A stretch of 23,490 nucleotides of DNA from an uncultured Devosia sp. (lineage in GTDB: Bacteria; Pseudomonadota; Alphaproteobacteria; Rhizobiales; Devosiaceae). The number at the start of each line of letters is the position of its first letter. Position 1 is the first letter of the stretch. The position numbers and the translations under genes were made by a program. Shown here one piece after another: positions 13,986 to 22,028 of the stretch. The stretch spans positions 1-23,490 of the forward strand of contig NZ_CAMLHM010000055.1 in assembly GCF_946479885.1 (NCBI RefSeq), in the 5' to 3' direction. The notes below the pieces were generated by a model. It was not told where the DNA came from, made no database searches, and saw only the letters and a program-made list of their open reading frames with translations.

Positions 13986-14887
13986 CCACCGTGATTGAAG
14001 AAGCGCCCAAGCCGGCGCGGGCTCCGGTTTCGGGCCTTAAAGAGTTCTGGCACTATTTCTCGCAGAACCGCGGCGCCGTCATCGGCCTCGTGGTGCTGAT
14101 GATCATGGTGTTCATCGCGGTGTTCGCGCCGGTCTTGTCGCCGCACTCTCCCGAACTGCAGTATCGCGATGCGCTGTTGCGCCCGCCCGTATGGGAAGAG
14201 GGCGGCTCGTGGACCTACATCCTGGGCACCGACGCGGTCGGCCGCGACATGCTCTCGCGCCTGATGTATGGCGCGCGCTTCTCGCTGGTCATCGGCGTGG
14301 TCGTTGTCGTGCTGGCGCTGATCGGCGGCATCACGCTGGGCCTGATCGCCGGCTATTTCCGCGGCTGGGTCGATGTCGTCATCATGCGCGTCATGGACAT
14401 CATCCTCGCCTTCCCCTCGCTGTTGCTGGCGCTGGTGCTGGTGGCCGTGCTGGGGCCGGGGCTGGTCAATGCCATGCTGGCCATTGCGCTGGTGTTGCAG
14501 CCGCACTTTGCCCGCCTGGTCCGCGCCGCCGTCATGGCTGAACACAGCCGCGACTATGTGACCTCGGCCAAGCTGGCCGGCGCCAGCCATATCAGGCTGA
14601 TGCTGGTGACCATCCTGCCCAACTGCCTGGCGCCACTGATCGTCCAGGCAACGCTGAGCTTCTCCAGTGCCATCCTCGAAGCAGCGGCGCTCGGCTTTCT
14701 CGGCCTAGGCGCGCAGCCACCGACACCCGAATGGGGCACCATGCTGGCCACGGCGCGTGAATTCATCACCCGCGCGCCCTGGGTGGTGACCTTCCCCGGT
14801 CTCGCCATCCTGATCACCGTGCTCGCCATCAACCTGATGGGTGACGGGCTGCGCGACGCACTCGATCCCAAGCTCAAGAGGAGCTGA
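13982..14887 (+). CDS. dppC: Dipeptide ABC transporter permease DppC
   Basis: A 301-residue second permease that pairs with DppB. The N-terminal OppC_N region (LKEFWHYFSQNRGAVIGLVV) leads to a first membrane segment and the loop YILGTDAVGRDMLSRLMYGAR, the hallmark of DppC/OppC. The core permease domain has an EAA loop SRDYVTSAKLAGASHIRLML, and the end is LGLGAQPPTPEWGTMLATAR and INLMGDGLRDALDPKLKRS. ATG 13982 overlaps the dppB stop by 4 nt (ATGA), so translation is coupled. The family identity is unambiguous; substrate is assigned from DppA. Confidence 0.96.
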   Translation: MTTVIEEAPKPARAPVSGLKEFWHYFSQNRGAVIGLVVLMIMVFIAVFAPVLSPHSPELQYRDALLRPPVWEEGGSWTYILGTDAVGRDMLSRLMYGARFSLVIGVVVVVLALIGGITLGLIAGYFRGWVDVVIMRVMDIILAFPSLLLALVLVAVLGPGLVNAMLAIALVLQPHFARLVRAAVMAEHSRDYVTSAKLAGASHIRLMLVTILPNCLAPLIVQATLSFSSAILEAAALGFLGLGAQPPTPEWGTMLATAREFITRAPWVVTFPGLAILITVLAINLMGDGLRDALDPKLKRS

Positions 14888-14892
14888 CGACT

Positions 14893-15735
14893 ATGGCTCT
14901 GCTTGAAATCAAAAATCTCACCGTTGCCTTCGATACCTCCATCGGCCTGTTCAAGGCCGTTGATGGCATCGATGTGTCCGTCGATGCCCGCGAAGTGCTC
15001 GCCATTGTTGGCGAGAGCGGCTCGGGCAAGTCGGTGGCTATGCTGGCGGTGATGGGGCTGCTCCCGGCTTCCGCCACGGTCACCGCCGACAAGATGGAGT
15101 TCGAAGGGCTCGACCTTCTCGGCATGACGCCACAGGAGAAGCGGCGGATCATCGGCAAGGATATTGCCATGATCTTCCAGGAGCCGGTGGCGAGCCTCAA
15201 CCCGTGCTTCACCGTGGGCTTCCAGATCGAGGAAGTGCTCGAGCGGCATATGGGCCTGGGCGGTCGCGCTGCCCGCGACCGGGCGATCGAGCTGCTGGCT
15301 CTGGTCGGCATCAAGGATGGGGCGGATCGGTTGGGCGCCTATCCGCACCAGATGAGTGGCGGCCAGTGCCAGCGCGTGATGATCGCCATGGCCATCGCCT
15401 GCAACCCCAAGCTGCTGATCGCCGACGAGCCGACCACCGCGCTCGACGTCACGATCCAGAAGCAGATCCTTGATCTGCTGGTGCGCCTGCAGGCGGAAAC
15501 CGGCATGGGGCTGATCATGATCACCCATGACATGGGCGTGGTCGCCGAGACGGCCGACCGCGTCATCGTGCAATATAAGGGCCACAAGATGGAGGAGGCC
15601 GACGTGCTCTCCCTCTTCGAGAATCCCAAATCGAACTACACGCGGGCGCTGCTTTCGGCGCTGCCGGAAAATGCGGTGGGCAATCGCCTGCCCACAGTGT
15701 CCGACTTCGTCTTCGAACCGGCGCCGGGAATTTGA
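14893..15735 (+). CDS. dppD: Dipeptide ABC transporter ATPase DppD, short C-terminus
   Basis: A 280-residue cytoplasmic ATPase. Walker A is GESGSGKS (40-47), Q-loop FQEP (95-98), signature SGGQC (155-159), Walker B LLIADE (174-179) and switch His212 (ITHDMG). ATG 14893 lies 5 nt after the dppC stop, with GAGGAG overlapping the end of dppC. Compared with E. coli DppD (about 327 residues) the protein ends soon after [13 protein letters not shown]: the tail with the conserved Cys residues, seen in many Dpp/Opp ATPases and linked to an Fe-S cluster, is absent. The stop is followed at once by dppF, and I see no leftover Cys-rich frame in the few bases between, so this looks like a natural short form rather than a frameshift. 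Confidence 0.94.
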   Translation: MALLEIKNLTVAFDTSIGLFKAVDGIDVSVDAREVLAIVGESGSGKSVAMLAVMGLLPASATVTADKMEFEGLDLLGMTPQEKRRIIGKDIAMIFQEPVASLNPCFTVGFQIEEVLERHMGLGGRAARDRAIELLALVGIKDGADRLGAYPHQMSGGQCQRVMIAMAIACNPKLLIADEPTTALDVTIQKQILDLLVRLQAETGMGLIMITHDMGVVAETADRVIVQYKGHKMEEADVLSLFENPKSNYTRALLSALPENAVGNRLPTVSDFVFEPAPGI

Positions 15736-15737
15736 CC

Positions 15738-16568
15738 ATGGCCACTCCTGTTCTCGAAGTCCGCAACCTCAAGCGCGACTATGTCACCTCGGGCGGTTTC
15801 CTGCGCCCGACCAAGATGGTGCATGCCGTCAAGGGCGTGAACTTCACGCTCGAGAAGGGCAAGACCCTGGCCGTGGTCGGGGAATCGGGCTGTGGCAAGT
15901 CCACGCTCGCCCGCATGATCACGCTGATCGACGCGCCGACCGCCGGCGAAATCCTGATCGACGGCCTGCCCGTCAATGTGTCCCACGTGACCCGCGAGAT
16001 GCGCCAGAAGGTGCAGATCGTGTTCCAGAATCCCTATGGCTCGCTCAATCCGCGCCAGAAGATCGGCGACGTGCTGGCTGAGCCGCTGCTGCTCAATACC
16101 GCCATGTCGGCAGCCGAACGGCGCGACAAGGCCATGGCCATGCTGGTCAAGGTTGGCCTGGGGCCCGAGCACTTCAACCGCTATCCGCACATGTTCTCGG
16201 GCGGCCAGCGCCAGCGCATCGCCATCGCGCGGGCGCTGATGCTCAATCCGAGTTTCCTCGTGCTGGACGAGCCGGTTTCGGCGCTGGATCTCTCCGTCCA
16301 GGCGCAGATTCTCAACCTGCTGCGGGATCTGCAGGACGAGTTCGGCCTGACCTATGTGTTCATCAGCCATGATCTCAGCGTCGTGCGCTACATCGCCGAC
16401 GAGGTGATGGTGATGTATTTCGGCGATGTGGTGGAGCATGGCAGCCGCGAGGCGGTGTTCGGCAACCCGCAGCACGCCTATACCAAGACCCTGTTTGCCG
16501 CGACGCCGAAATCGAGCGTCGAGAGCATCAGGGAGCGGCTGGCGAAGAAGCAGGCGCTGGCCGGGTAG
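15738..16568 (+). CDS. dppF: Dipeptide ABC transporter ATPase DppF, short C-terminus
   Basis: A 276-residue second ATPase. Walker A is GESGCGKS (48-55), then IVFQNPYGSLNPRQKIGDVL, signature FSGGQRQRIAIARAL, Walker B FLVLDEPVSALD and switch ISHDLS. A TTG at 15732 opens the frame 6 nt earlier, but ATG 15738 is preferred (GGGAA about 8 nt upstream, normal N-terminus MATPVLEVRNLKRDY). It ends HAYTKTLFAATPKSSVESIRERLAKKQALAG and, like DppD here, lacks the Cys-containing oligopeptide-type C-terminal tail found in E. coli DppF (about 334 residues). It heterodimerises with DppD to power DppBC. Last gene of the operon; palindromic element D follows within 40 bp. Confidence 0.94.
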   Translation: MATPVLEVRNLKRDYVTSGGFLRPTKMVHAVKGVNFTLEKGKTLAVVGESGCGKSTLARMITLIDAPTAGEILIDGLPVNVSHVTREMRQKVQIVFQNPYGSLNPRQKIGDVLAEPLLLNTAMSAAERRDKAMAMLVKVGLGPEHFNRYPHMFSGGQRQRIAIARALMLNPSFLVLDEPVSALDLSVQAQILNLLRDLQDEFGLTYVFISHDLSVVRYIADEVMVMYFGDVVEHGSREAVFGNPQHAYTKTLFAATPKSSVESIRERLAKKQALAG

Positions 16569-16601
16569 GGGCGTACGCCGTCGGCGGAGTCTTTGTTCGG
16601 A

Positions 16602-16717
16602 TACCCCCACCTAACCTCCCCCTGATAGGGGGAGGAATCCTGCGGTGGTTGTGACGCGATCTTGCCACGAGCACGATCGGTCCCTCCCCCTTTTCAGGGG
16701 GAGGTTAGGAGGGGGTA
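16602..16717. repeat. Palindromic intergenic element D
   Basis: The left arm (about 16602-16635: TACCCCCACCTAACCTCCCC, then CTGATAGGGGGAGG) and the right arm (about 16681-16717, ending GGAGGTTAGGAGGGGGTA) are nearly perfect inverted repeats of about 35 bp. Each arm also contains its own small hairpin (CTCCCCCT/AGGGGGAG type). The ~45-bp centre is not repeated elsewhere in the window. It lies between the convergent ends of dppF and the Gfo/Idh gene and probably terminates both. Confidence 0.85.
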
Positions 16718-16738
16718 CTCTTCCTCCTGCCGGACGCC

Positions 16739-17776
16739 TCAACCCACAGTCACCCGCTTCCCCTCCCGCGCCGAGACCGTCATCGCTTCGATCAGCCGAT
16801 GCACCCGCAGGGCGGTATGCCCGTTGCTGAGCGGTTGCCGGCCAGTACGCACCGCATCGGCGAATTCGGCGATCTGGGCGGCGTGCCAGTCGAAGGGGAA
16901 GGCCATCGGATCGGCGCCGCCGCCACCCTGGCTGGCCTCGCCCTCGGTAATGGTTTCGCCAGACATGGTGCGGATGGTGAGATTGCCGGCGGTCAATGTC
17001 GCGGTGGCATGGGCGAAGTTCAGTGTCAGGCTTTCCGGCCCGCCCGGGAAACTGGCCGTTGTCGCCATGACGGCGCCGACTGCGCCATTGGAAAATTCGA
17101 GCCCGGCGGAGACGAAGTCTTCGGTTTCCATCTGGTGAAAACGCGTGGTGCGGGCCATGGCGGTGACGGCGTCGACCTCGCCGCAGAGGCTGAGCATGAG
17201 GTCGAGCGAGTGGATGGCCTGGGTAATGAGCACGCCGCCACCATCCTGCGCCAGGCTGCCGCGGCCGGGCTGATCGTAATAGCCGGCCTGCGGGCGCCAC
17301 CACGGCACCACCAGATGCACGGCCTCGAGCCGCCCATAGCGGTTTTCGGCCACGGCCTCGGCCAGGTAGCGCGAGGCGCGGCGGAAGCGATGCTGGAAAA
17401 TGATGCCGAGCTTTACACCGGCCGCGTCGCAGCTGGCGACGATCCGCTCGGCGGCGGCCAGCGTCCGCTCGACCGGCTTTTCCATCAGCACATGCTTGCC
17501 CGCCCTGGCCGCCGCGGCCACCAGCTCTTCGCGCGCATTGGGCGTGGTCAGGATCAGGATGGCCTCGACCTGGGGGTCGGCGAGCAGCGCCTCATAGCTC
17601 TCGGCGGCCGGCAAGCCATAGGTCTGGCAGAAGCTGTCGAGTTCGGCCCGATTGCGGCGATAGACGCCGCGCACCTCGATGCTGCCGGCCAGCGCCTGCA
17701 GGGCCAGGGCATGCGGCTTGGCGCCCATGCCGGCGCCCACGACACCCAATCCAAACCGCTTCTGTCCATTGGACAT
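16739..17776 (-). CDS. Gfo/Idh/MocA-family oxidoreductase
   Basis: A 345-residue NAD(P)-dependent dehydrogenase of the Gfo/Idh/MocA family. The N-terminal Rossmann fold starts FGLGVVGAGMGAKPHALAL; then ILILTTPNAREELV and the catalytic EKP segment AGKHVLMEKPVERTL. The C-terminal alpha/beta domain has FQHRFRRASRYLAEAV, DGGGVLITQAIHSLDLMLSL (with the conserved His) and AEFADAVRTGRQPLSNG. Substrate is likely a sugar, inositol or sugar-acid derivative but is not determinable. I chose ATG 17776, which has GGGAG 6 nt upstream; ATG 17782 is directly next to that site and less suitable. It is convergent with the dpp operon and flanked on both sides by palindromic elements D and E, so it is probably a single-gene transcript. 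Confidence 0.92.
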   Translation of the reverse strand: MSNGQKRFGLGVVGAGMGAKPHALALQALAGSIEVRGVYRRNRAELDSFCQTYGLPAAESYEALLADPQVEAILILTTPNAREELVAAAARAGKHVLMEKPVERTLAAAERIVASCDAAGVKLGIIFQHRFRRASRYLAEAVAENRYGRLEAVHLVVPWWRPQAGYYDQPGRGSLAQDGGGVLITQAIHSLDLMLSLCGEVDAVTAMARTTRFHQMETEDFVSAGLEFSNGAVGAVMATTASFPGGPESLTLNFAHATATLTAGNLTIRTMSGETITEGEASQGGGGADPMAFPFDWHAAQIAEFADAVRTGRQPLSNGHTALRVHRLIEAMTVSAREGKRVTVG

Positions 17777-17886
17777 GATCATCTCCCATACAAGTTGGGT
17801 GGATCAATGCATCATGGGGAGGGCTTTGAGAAGGGCTGAAGGCGACGGCAAGAGCGGTGTTCGCCTTCAGGCCGGCGCCCGGACTT

Positions 17887-18016
17887 ACCCCCACCCTCAT
17901 TCCCTCCCCACAAGGGGGAGGGAAGCCCGGCCGGCGGATGCGAAGACGTCGAGATAACCCTTTCAGGTTGATCTGGCGCCTCCCTCCCCTTGATGGGGAG
18001 GGAATGAGGGTGGGGT
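17887..18016. repeat. Palindromic intergenic element E
   Basis: The left arm (about 17887-17923: ACCCCCACCCTCATTCCCTC, then CCCACAAGGGGGAGGG) and right arm (about 17980-18016, ending GGGAATGAGGGTGGGGT) are inverted copies with few mismatches. The inner part of the left arm, CCTCCCCACAAGGGGGAGG, is identical to the right arm of element A. Centre about 56 bp. It sits between two minus-strand genes, downstream of the GGDEF-EAL gene and upstream of the Gfo/Idh gene. Confidence 0.85.
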
Positions 18017-18075
18017 GATGGGAGCCACCAAAGGTCGAGGTGAACAGCGCCCCGACAAGCGCGTGGCGCAGATGC

Positions 18076-20742
18076 CTACGACGCCTTGCGCCAGGCCTGC
18101 GTCCGGAGGAAGGCCTCGAGGTCCGGGGCCGCGAGCGGGCGCGAGAAGGCGTAGCCCTGCAGGATATCGCAGCCCAGATCGCGCAGGATGGCGGCATGTT
18201 CCATGGTCTCGACGCCTTCGGCCACGACCTCGATATTCATCGATTTGCCGATATCGACGATCGAGGCCAGCAACTGGCGCTGGCCGGGATCGACCAGGAT
18301 GGGGCTGACCAGCTGGCGGTCGATCTTGAGGCGCGTTGGCCGCAGCTTCTGCAGCGATACGATGGAGGTATAGCCGGTGCCGAAATCGTCGATCTCGACA
18401 TCGATGCCCAGCTCCTTGATCCGGTCGATATTCCAGCCGACCACGGCATCGCCCTCGTCCAGATAGATGGATTCCACCAGTTCGAACGAGAGCCGGCCCG
18501 GTTCGATATCGAGTTGCTTGAGGCCGTCGATCAGGTCCTCGTCATTGAGCCGGCGCAGCGAGACGTTGACCGACACGCGTGGCACGGCCAGGCCCATCGC
18601 GTCCCAGCGGGCCAGCGCCGCCAGCGACTGCTCGAGCACCAGCCGGTCGACCGTGGCGACGACATTGAGCTCCTCGGCGATGGGCATGAAGGCATCGGGC
18701 GCCTTGATTCCCTCGGTGGGGTGCTGCCAGCGCGCCAGGGCCTCGACCCCCACCACGTCGAGCGTACGGGCGTCGAACTGCGGCTGGAACCAGGCGACGA
18801 ACTCGTTGCGTTCGAGGCCATTGAGGATTTCGTCGGCCACCCGCTTGGTCTTGACCACCTCGGCCTGCAGGGCCTCCGAGAAGAATTCGAACCGGTTGCG
18901 ACCGCGTGCCTTGGCCCGATAGAGCGCGATGTCGGCATTGATCAGCAGGCGCTTGGCGTCGAGCGGCGCTGCGCGGTCGGCGGCGATGCCGATGCTGACG
19001 CCGAAGCGGCATTCATGCCCCTCATAGGTCACGGGCTGGCGCATCTGCGTCACGATGCGTTCCGCCAGCGCCCCCAACTCGATATCGCCCCCGCTGGCCG
19101 TCGTCAGCACCACGAACTCGTCGCCGCCGATGCGGGCGACGAAATCGTCCCGGCTGCAATTGTCGCGCAGCACCGTACTGGCATGCACCAGCATGGCATC
19201 GCCTGCGGCGTGGCCCATGGTGTCGTTGATCTGCTTGAAGCGATCCAGGTCGATATGCAGCAGCGCCATGCTGCCGCTGTCGCCATAGCCGGTCGTGGCA
19301 TGGCGCCGGAGCATGTCGTCCAGATAGCGCCGATTGGGCAGGCCGGTCAGGCTGTCATGCAGGGAATTGTGCTCGATGCGGACGCGGGCGAGCTCCAGCT
19401 CGTAGTTGCGCGCCTCGGTCAGCTGGGTGGCGCGGCGCAAGTCCTCGTTGAGCGCCACGTCGGCCGTGACATCCCAGTTTACCCCGATGACCCGTTCCGG
19501 CACGCCAGGTTCGCGGAACAAGGCGGCGACGGACCGGACATGGCGCAGCGTGCCATCGGCGAGCATGACGCGATAGGTCGCCTCATAGCGGCCGCTATCG
19601 ATCATGCGGCGGAAGTCAGCCTCGACGCGGGCCTGGTCTTCCGGATGCACCGCCCGCTGCCAGTCGTCATGGTTGCGCGGGCCGCCATCGGCCGGCAAGC
19701 CGTAGAGTTCATTGGTCCGGTCGTCCCAGGTTTCCTTGCCGGTCTTGAGGTCCATTTCCCACACACCCACCTTGGACACGTCAAGGGCGAGACCCAGCCG
19801 GCGGGACAGTGCTTCGAAAGCGCGCTCGCGCACCTTGAGCTCAAGGAAATGCTGCTGCCGTTCGCCGAGCAGGCGTCCGGTAATGCCGATGGGCAGCAGG
19901 ATCAGCGCGCCAGCCAACACCATCAGCGCCCGCATCGGCCAGTTATTGCCGGCAGCGGTCGACCAGCCGCCCTTGGGGATGGCGGCGATCTCCCAGGTGC
20001 CCGATGGCAGGACGACTTCTGCCGTCAACGGATCGGCATAGCTGAGATCGGGCCCGAAGAAGGGCGCGCCGTGGTTGCCAGTGCCATCCCGGCCTCTGAT
20101 CGAAACCAGGATGCCCAGATTGTCGTCGGTCAACCCGCTATCGGCATAGAGCCGGTCGGCATCGACCACCGCGGCGATAATCCCCCAGAAGATGCGGCCG
20201 CCCGGCGAGTCGGTGTAAACGGGGAAACGGCCGACAAAGCCGCGTCCGCCCTGCACCAGCAGGACCGGCCCGGCCAGGACCAGTTTGCCGGTATCGCGGG
20301 CGCGCAGCGCCGCCTCGCGCTGCGCATCATTGCGCCGATAGTCGAGGCCGATCACCTTTTCATTGCCGGCCAGCGGGTAGGTCATGCTGACCACCAGGTC
20401 TGGCGCTGCGGCGACCGAGCGCAGCTGGGTCCGTTCCTCGAACAGGTTGGAAACCAGCGCCGCGAAGCGCCCCTGATCCATGTGGGGATCGGTGGCCATG
20501 ACCGCGACCAGGCCGCGCACCAGCTGAATATTGCTGCTGATATTGCCTTCGAGCTTGGCGCGGATCAGCGACATCTCGGCCTGGACCTGGGCACGCGCGC
20601 GTTCCTGGTTGAGTACACTGCTCTGGCGATCCAGATAGACGCCGCCTGCGATCAGCAAGGCCAGCGCCAAAAGGCCGGGCAACAGCGCGGGCCGAAGCCA
20701 GCTCAGGCGATGCTCCTGCTGATGTGCTGCGTTCGCGTCCAA
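18076..20742 (-). CDS. CHASE-PAS-GGDEF-EAL cyclic-di-GMP signalling protein
   Basis: An 888-residue inner-membrane sensor that may both make and break cyclic di-GMP. Order: membrane segment 1 (about 18-37), a periplasmic CHASE-type sensor (about 60-250, with TQLRSVAAAPDLVV and FVGRFPVYTDSPGGR), membrane segment 2 (about 268-290), PAS (about 315-430, GVWEMDLKTGKETW to VIGVNWDVTAD), GGDEF (about 460-615) and EAL (about 630-880). The GGDEF motif is intact at 539-543. The inhibitory I-site position reads SRDD instead of RxxD, so product feedback may be lost. All expected EAL residues are present: E667 (EAL), N726, E754, D785-D786, K806, E842 and Q862. The start is TTG 20742; no ATG or GTG lies in frame nearby and the ribosome-binding site is weak, so the start is the least certain point. 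Signal sensed is unknown. Confidence 0.94.
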   Translation of the reverse strand: MDANAAHQQEHRLSWLRPALLPGLLALALLIAGGVYLDRQSSVLNQERARAQVQAEMSLIRAKLEGNISSNIQLVRGLVAVMATDPHMDQGRFAALVSNLFEERTQLRSVAAAPDLVVSMTYPLAGNEKVIGLDYRRNDAQREAALRARDTGKLVLAGPVLLVQGGRGFVGRFPVYTDSPGGRIFWGIIAAVVDADRLYADSGLTDDNLGILVSIRGRDGTGNHGAPFFGPDLSYADPLTAEVVLPSGTWEIAAIPKGGWSTAAGNNWPMRALMVLAGALILLPIGITGRLLGERQQHFLELKVRERAFEALSRRLGLALDVSKVGVWEMDLKTGKETWDDRTNELYGLPADGGPRNHDDWQRAVHPEDQARVEADFRRMIDSGRYEATYRVMLADGTLRHVRSVAALFREPGVPERVIGVNWDVTADVALNEDLRRATQLTEARNYELELARVRIEHNSLHDSLTGLPNRRYLDDMLRRHATTGYGDSGSMALLHIDLDRFKQINDTMGHAAGDAMLVHASTVLRDNCSRDDFVARIGGDEFVVLTTASGGDIELGALAERIVTQMRQPVTYEGHECRFGVSIGIAADRAAPLDAKRLLINADIALYRAKARGRNRFEFFSEALQAEVVKTKRVADEILNGLERNEFVAWFQPQFDARTLDVVGVEALARWQHPTEGIKAPDAFMPIAEELNVVATVDRLVLEQSLAALARWDAMGLAVPRVSVNVSLRRLNDEDLIDGLKQLDIEPGRLSFELVESIYLDEGDAVVGWNIDRIKELGIDVEIDDFGTGYTSIVSLQKLRPTRLKIDRQLVSPILVDPGQRQLLASIVDIGKSMNIEVVAEGVETMEHAAILRDLGCDILQGYAFSRPLAAPDLEAFLRTQAWRKAS

Positions 20743-20790
20743 GTCACCATACCCGCCATGGCCCTGGGGCCAGCCAAGCAGGCAATGTGC

Positions 20791-20811
20791 GCCCCCCGGG
20801 TTTATGGGGGC
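20791..20811 (-). terminator. GC hairpin downstream of the DeoR gene
   Basis: GCCCCC (20791-20796) and GGGGGC (20806-20811) form a 6-bp stem with a 9-nt loop, about 40 bp past the DeoR stop in its direction of transcription. No T-run follows, so termination is uncertain. Confidence 0.35.
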
Positions 20812-20839
20812 TTACGGCAAGGCAGAACCGGGCTGTTTG

Positions 20840-20856
20840 GTTAGCGGGGCGCTAAC
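20840..20856 (-). terminator. Perfect palindrome overlapping the DeoR stop codon
   Basis: GTTAGCG (20840-20846) and CGCTAAC (20850-20856) are a perfect 7-bp inverted repeat with a 3-nt loop that includes the TAG stop at 20852-20854. It may form an mRNA 3' hairpin right at the end of the coding region; no T-run follows. Confidence 0.4.
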
Positions 20857-21616
20857 GCGCTTCGATCAAGTCGACGCCAGCGACCTGGCACTGGGCCCGG
20901 AAGCGCTCGGACGGACAATGATCGGTGACGAAAGTCGCGACCTGGTCGATGCGGGCGATGCGCACCGGGGCCGAGCGGGCGAATTTGCTCTGGTCGGCCA
21001 CCAGGATCACATGGCGCGCATTGGCGATGATGGCTTGTGCCACCTTCACCTCGCGATAGTCATAGTCGAGCAGCGTGCCTTCGTCGTCGAGCGCCGAGGC
21101 GCCGATAATGGCGTAATCGACCTTGAACTGGGAGAAGAAGCCGGCGGCGGCTTCCCCGACAATGCCGCCATCGGAGGGGCGCACCACACCACCGGCAATC
21201 ACCACCTCGAAGCGCGGATAGACCCGCATGCGGTTGGCGACATTGATGTTGTTGGTGATGACCAGGAGCCCCGAATGGTCGAGCAGTGCCTGGCTCACGG
21301 CCTCGGTCGTGGTTCCGATGTTGATGAAGAGCGACGCGTCATTGGGAATGAGCGCCGCCGTGGCCAGGCCGATGGCATCCTTGGCCTCGGCTGCGATGCG
21401 CCGTCGCGCCTCATATTCGAGGTTCTCCACCCCCGATGGCAGCGTCGCGCCACCATGGATGCGCGTCAGCAGGCGCTGATCGCAGAGCTGGTTGAGATCC
21501 TTGCGGATGGTCTGCACCGAGACGCCGAAATGCGCCGCGAGGGTATCGACGCTGACGCGGTTTTCGGCGCGGGCCAGTTCCACGATGGCCTGGTGCCGAT
21601 CGGTGGTTTCGCTCAT
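20852..21616 (-). CDS. DeoR-family transcriptional regulator, GlpR-like
   Basis: A 254-residue repressor-type regulator. The N-terminal DeoR winged helix-turn-helix is RHQAIVELARAENRVSVDTL with VSVQTIRKDLNQLCDQRLL, followed by RIHGGATLPSG. The C-terminal phosphosugar sensor domain contains FINIGTTTEAVSQALL, LVITNNINVANRM, VVIAGGVVRPSDGGIVGEAA and ILVADQSKFARSAPVRI. The whole length follows E. coli GlpR (252 residues), so a glycerol-3-phosphate-like ligand is plausible, but no glycerol genes are in view. ATG 21616 is 7 nt after the epimerase stop; a GAGG lies about 12 nt upstream. It is the last gene of an apparent mutase-epimerase-regulator transcription unit. Family is certain; exact ligand and targets are not. 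Confidence 0.92.
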   Translation of the reverse strand: MSETTDRHQAIVELARAENRVSVDTLAAHFGVSVQTIRKDLNQLCDQRLLTRIHGGATLPSGVENLEYEARRRIAAEAKDAIGLATAALIPNDASLFINIGTTTEAVSQALLDHSGLLVITNNINVANRMRVYPRFEVVIAGGVVRPSDGGIVGEAAAGFFSQFKVDYAIIGASALDDEGTLLDYDYREVKVAQAIIANARHVILVADQSKFARSAPVRIARIDQVATFVTDHCPSERFRAQCQVAGVDLIEAR

Positions 21617-21623
21617 GGCTGGA

Positions 21624-22028
21624 TCAAACCTCTTCGAGTTCGATCAGCGTGCCATCGAAGTCTTTCGGATGCAAAAACAGCACCGGCTTGCCATGCGCAC
21701 CGATCCTGGGCGTGCCGTCACCGAGCACGCGCGCGCCACCGGCGCTGAGCGTGGCCGCCGCCGCGGCGATGTCGGGCACTTCAAAGCAGATGTGATGCAT
21801 GCCGCCGGATGGATTCTTGGCCAGGAACGCCGCTATGGGCGAAGCCTCGCCGAGGGGCTCGAGCAGTTCCACCTTGCTGTTGCCGGTGTCGATGAAGACG
21901 ACGGTGACACCATGCTCGGGCAGCGCCTGCGGCTGGCCGACATGGGCGCCAAGCAGGTCGCGGTATTTCGCCGAGGCGCTTGCGAGATCGGGCACGGCTA
22001 TGGCGATATGATTGAGGCGGCCGATCAT
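21624..22028 (-). CDS. mce: Methylmalonyl-CoA epimerase (VOC family)
   Basis: A 134-residue metalloenzyme interconverting (2S)- and (2R)-methylmalonyl-CoA so the mutase can act in propionyl-CoA assimilation. It starts [18 protein letters not shown] with metal-ligand His7. The second-half ligands fall in [12 protein letters not shown] and in the last Glu-rich segment [24 protein letters not shown] is the typical family end. Length fits the family. ATG 22028 overlaps the mutase stop by 4 nt (ATGA), direct evidence for joint translation; the frame is open upstream to 22121 but only antisense-like sequence is added. The adjacent mutase makes the assignment firm. Confidence 0.95.
   Translation of the reverse strand: MIGRLNHIAIAVPDLASASAKYRDLLGAHVGQPQALPEHGVTVVFIDTGNSKVELLEPLGEASPIAAFLAKNPSGGMHHICFEVPDIAAAAATLSAGGARVLGDGTPRIGAHGKPVLFLHPKDFDGTLIELEEV

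Noticed and set aside
15700..15760. Frameshift at the dppD-dppF junction truncating DppD
   Set aside because: The next start follows the stop within 3 nt, DppF has a normal N-terminus and is itself tail-less, and no Cys-rich frame remains, so a natural short form is more likely.
1548..18016. Repeated C/G-run units as a CRISPR array
   Set aside because: Copies are inverted pairs in separate intergenic regions, not direct repeats with regular spacers, and no cas gene is present.
18040..20844. A 934-residue plus-strand open frame
   Set aside because: It is the antisense shadow of the CHASE-PAS-GGDEF-EAL gene, with no recognisable domain, and codon bias fits the minus-strand gene.
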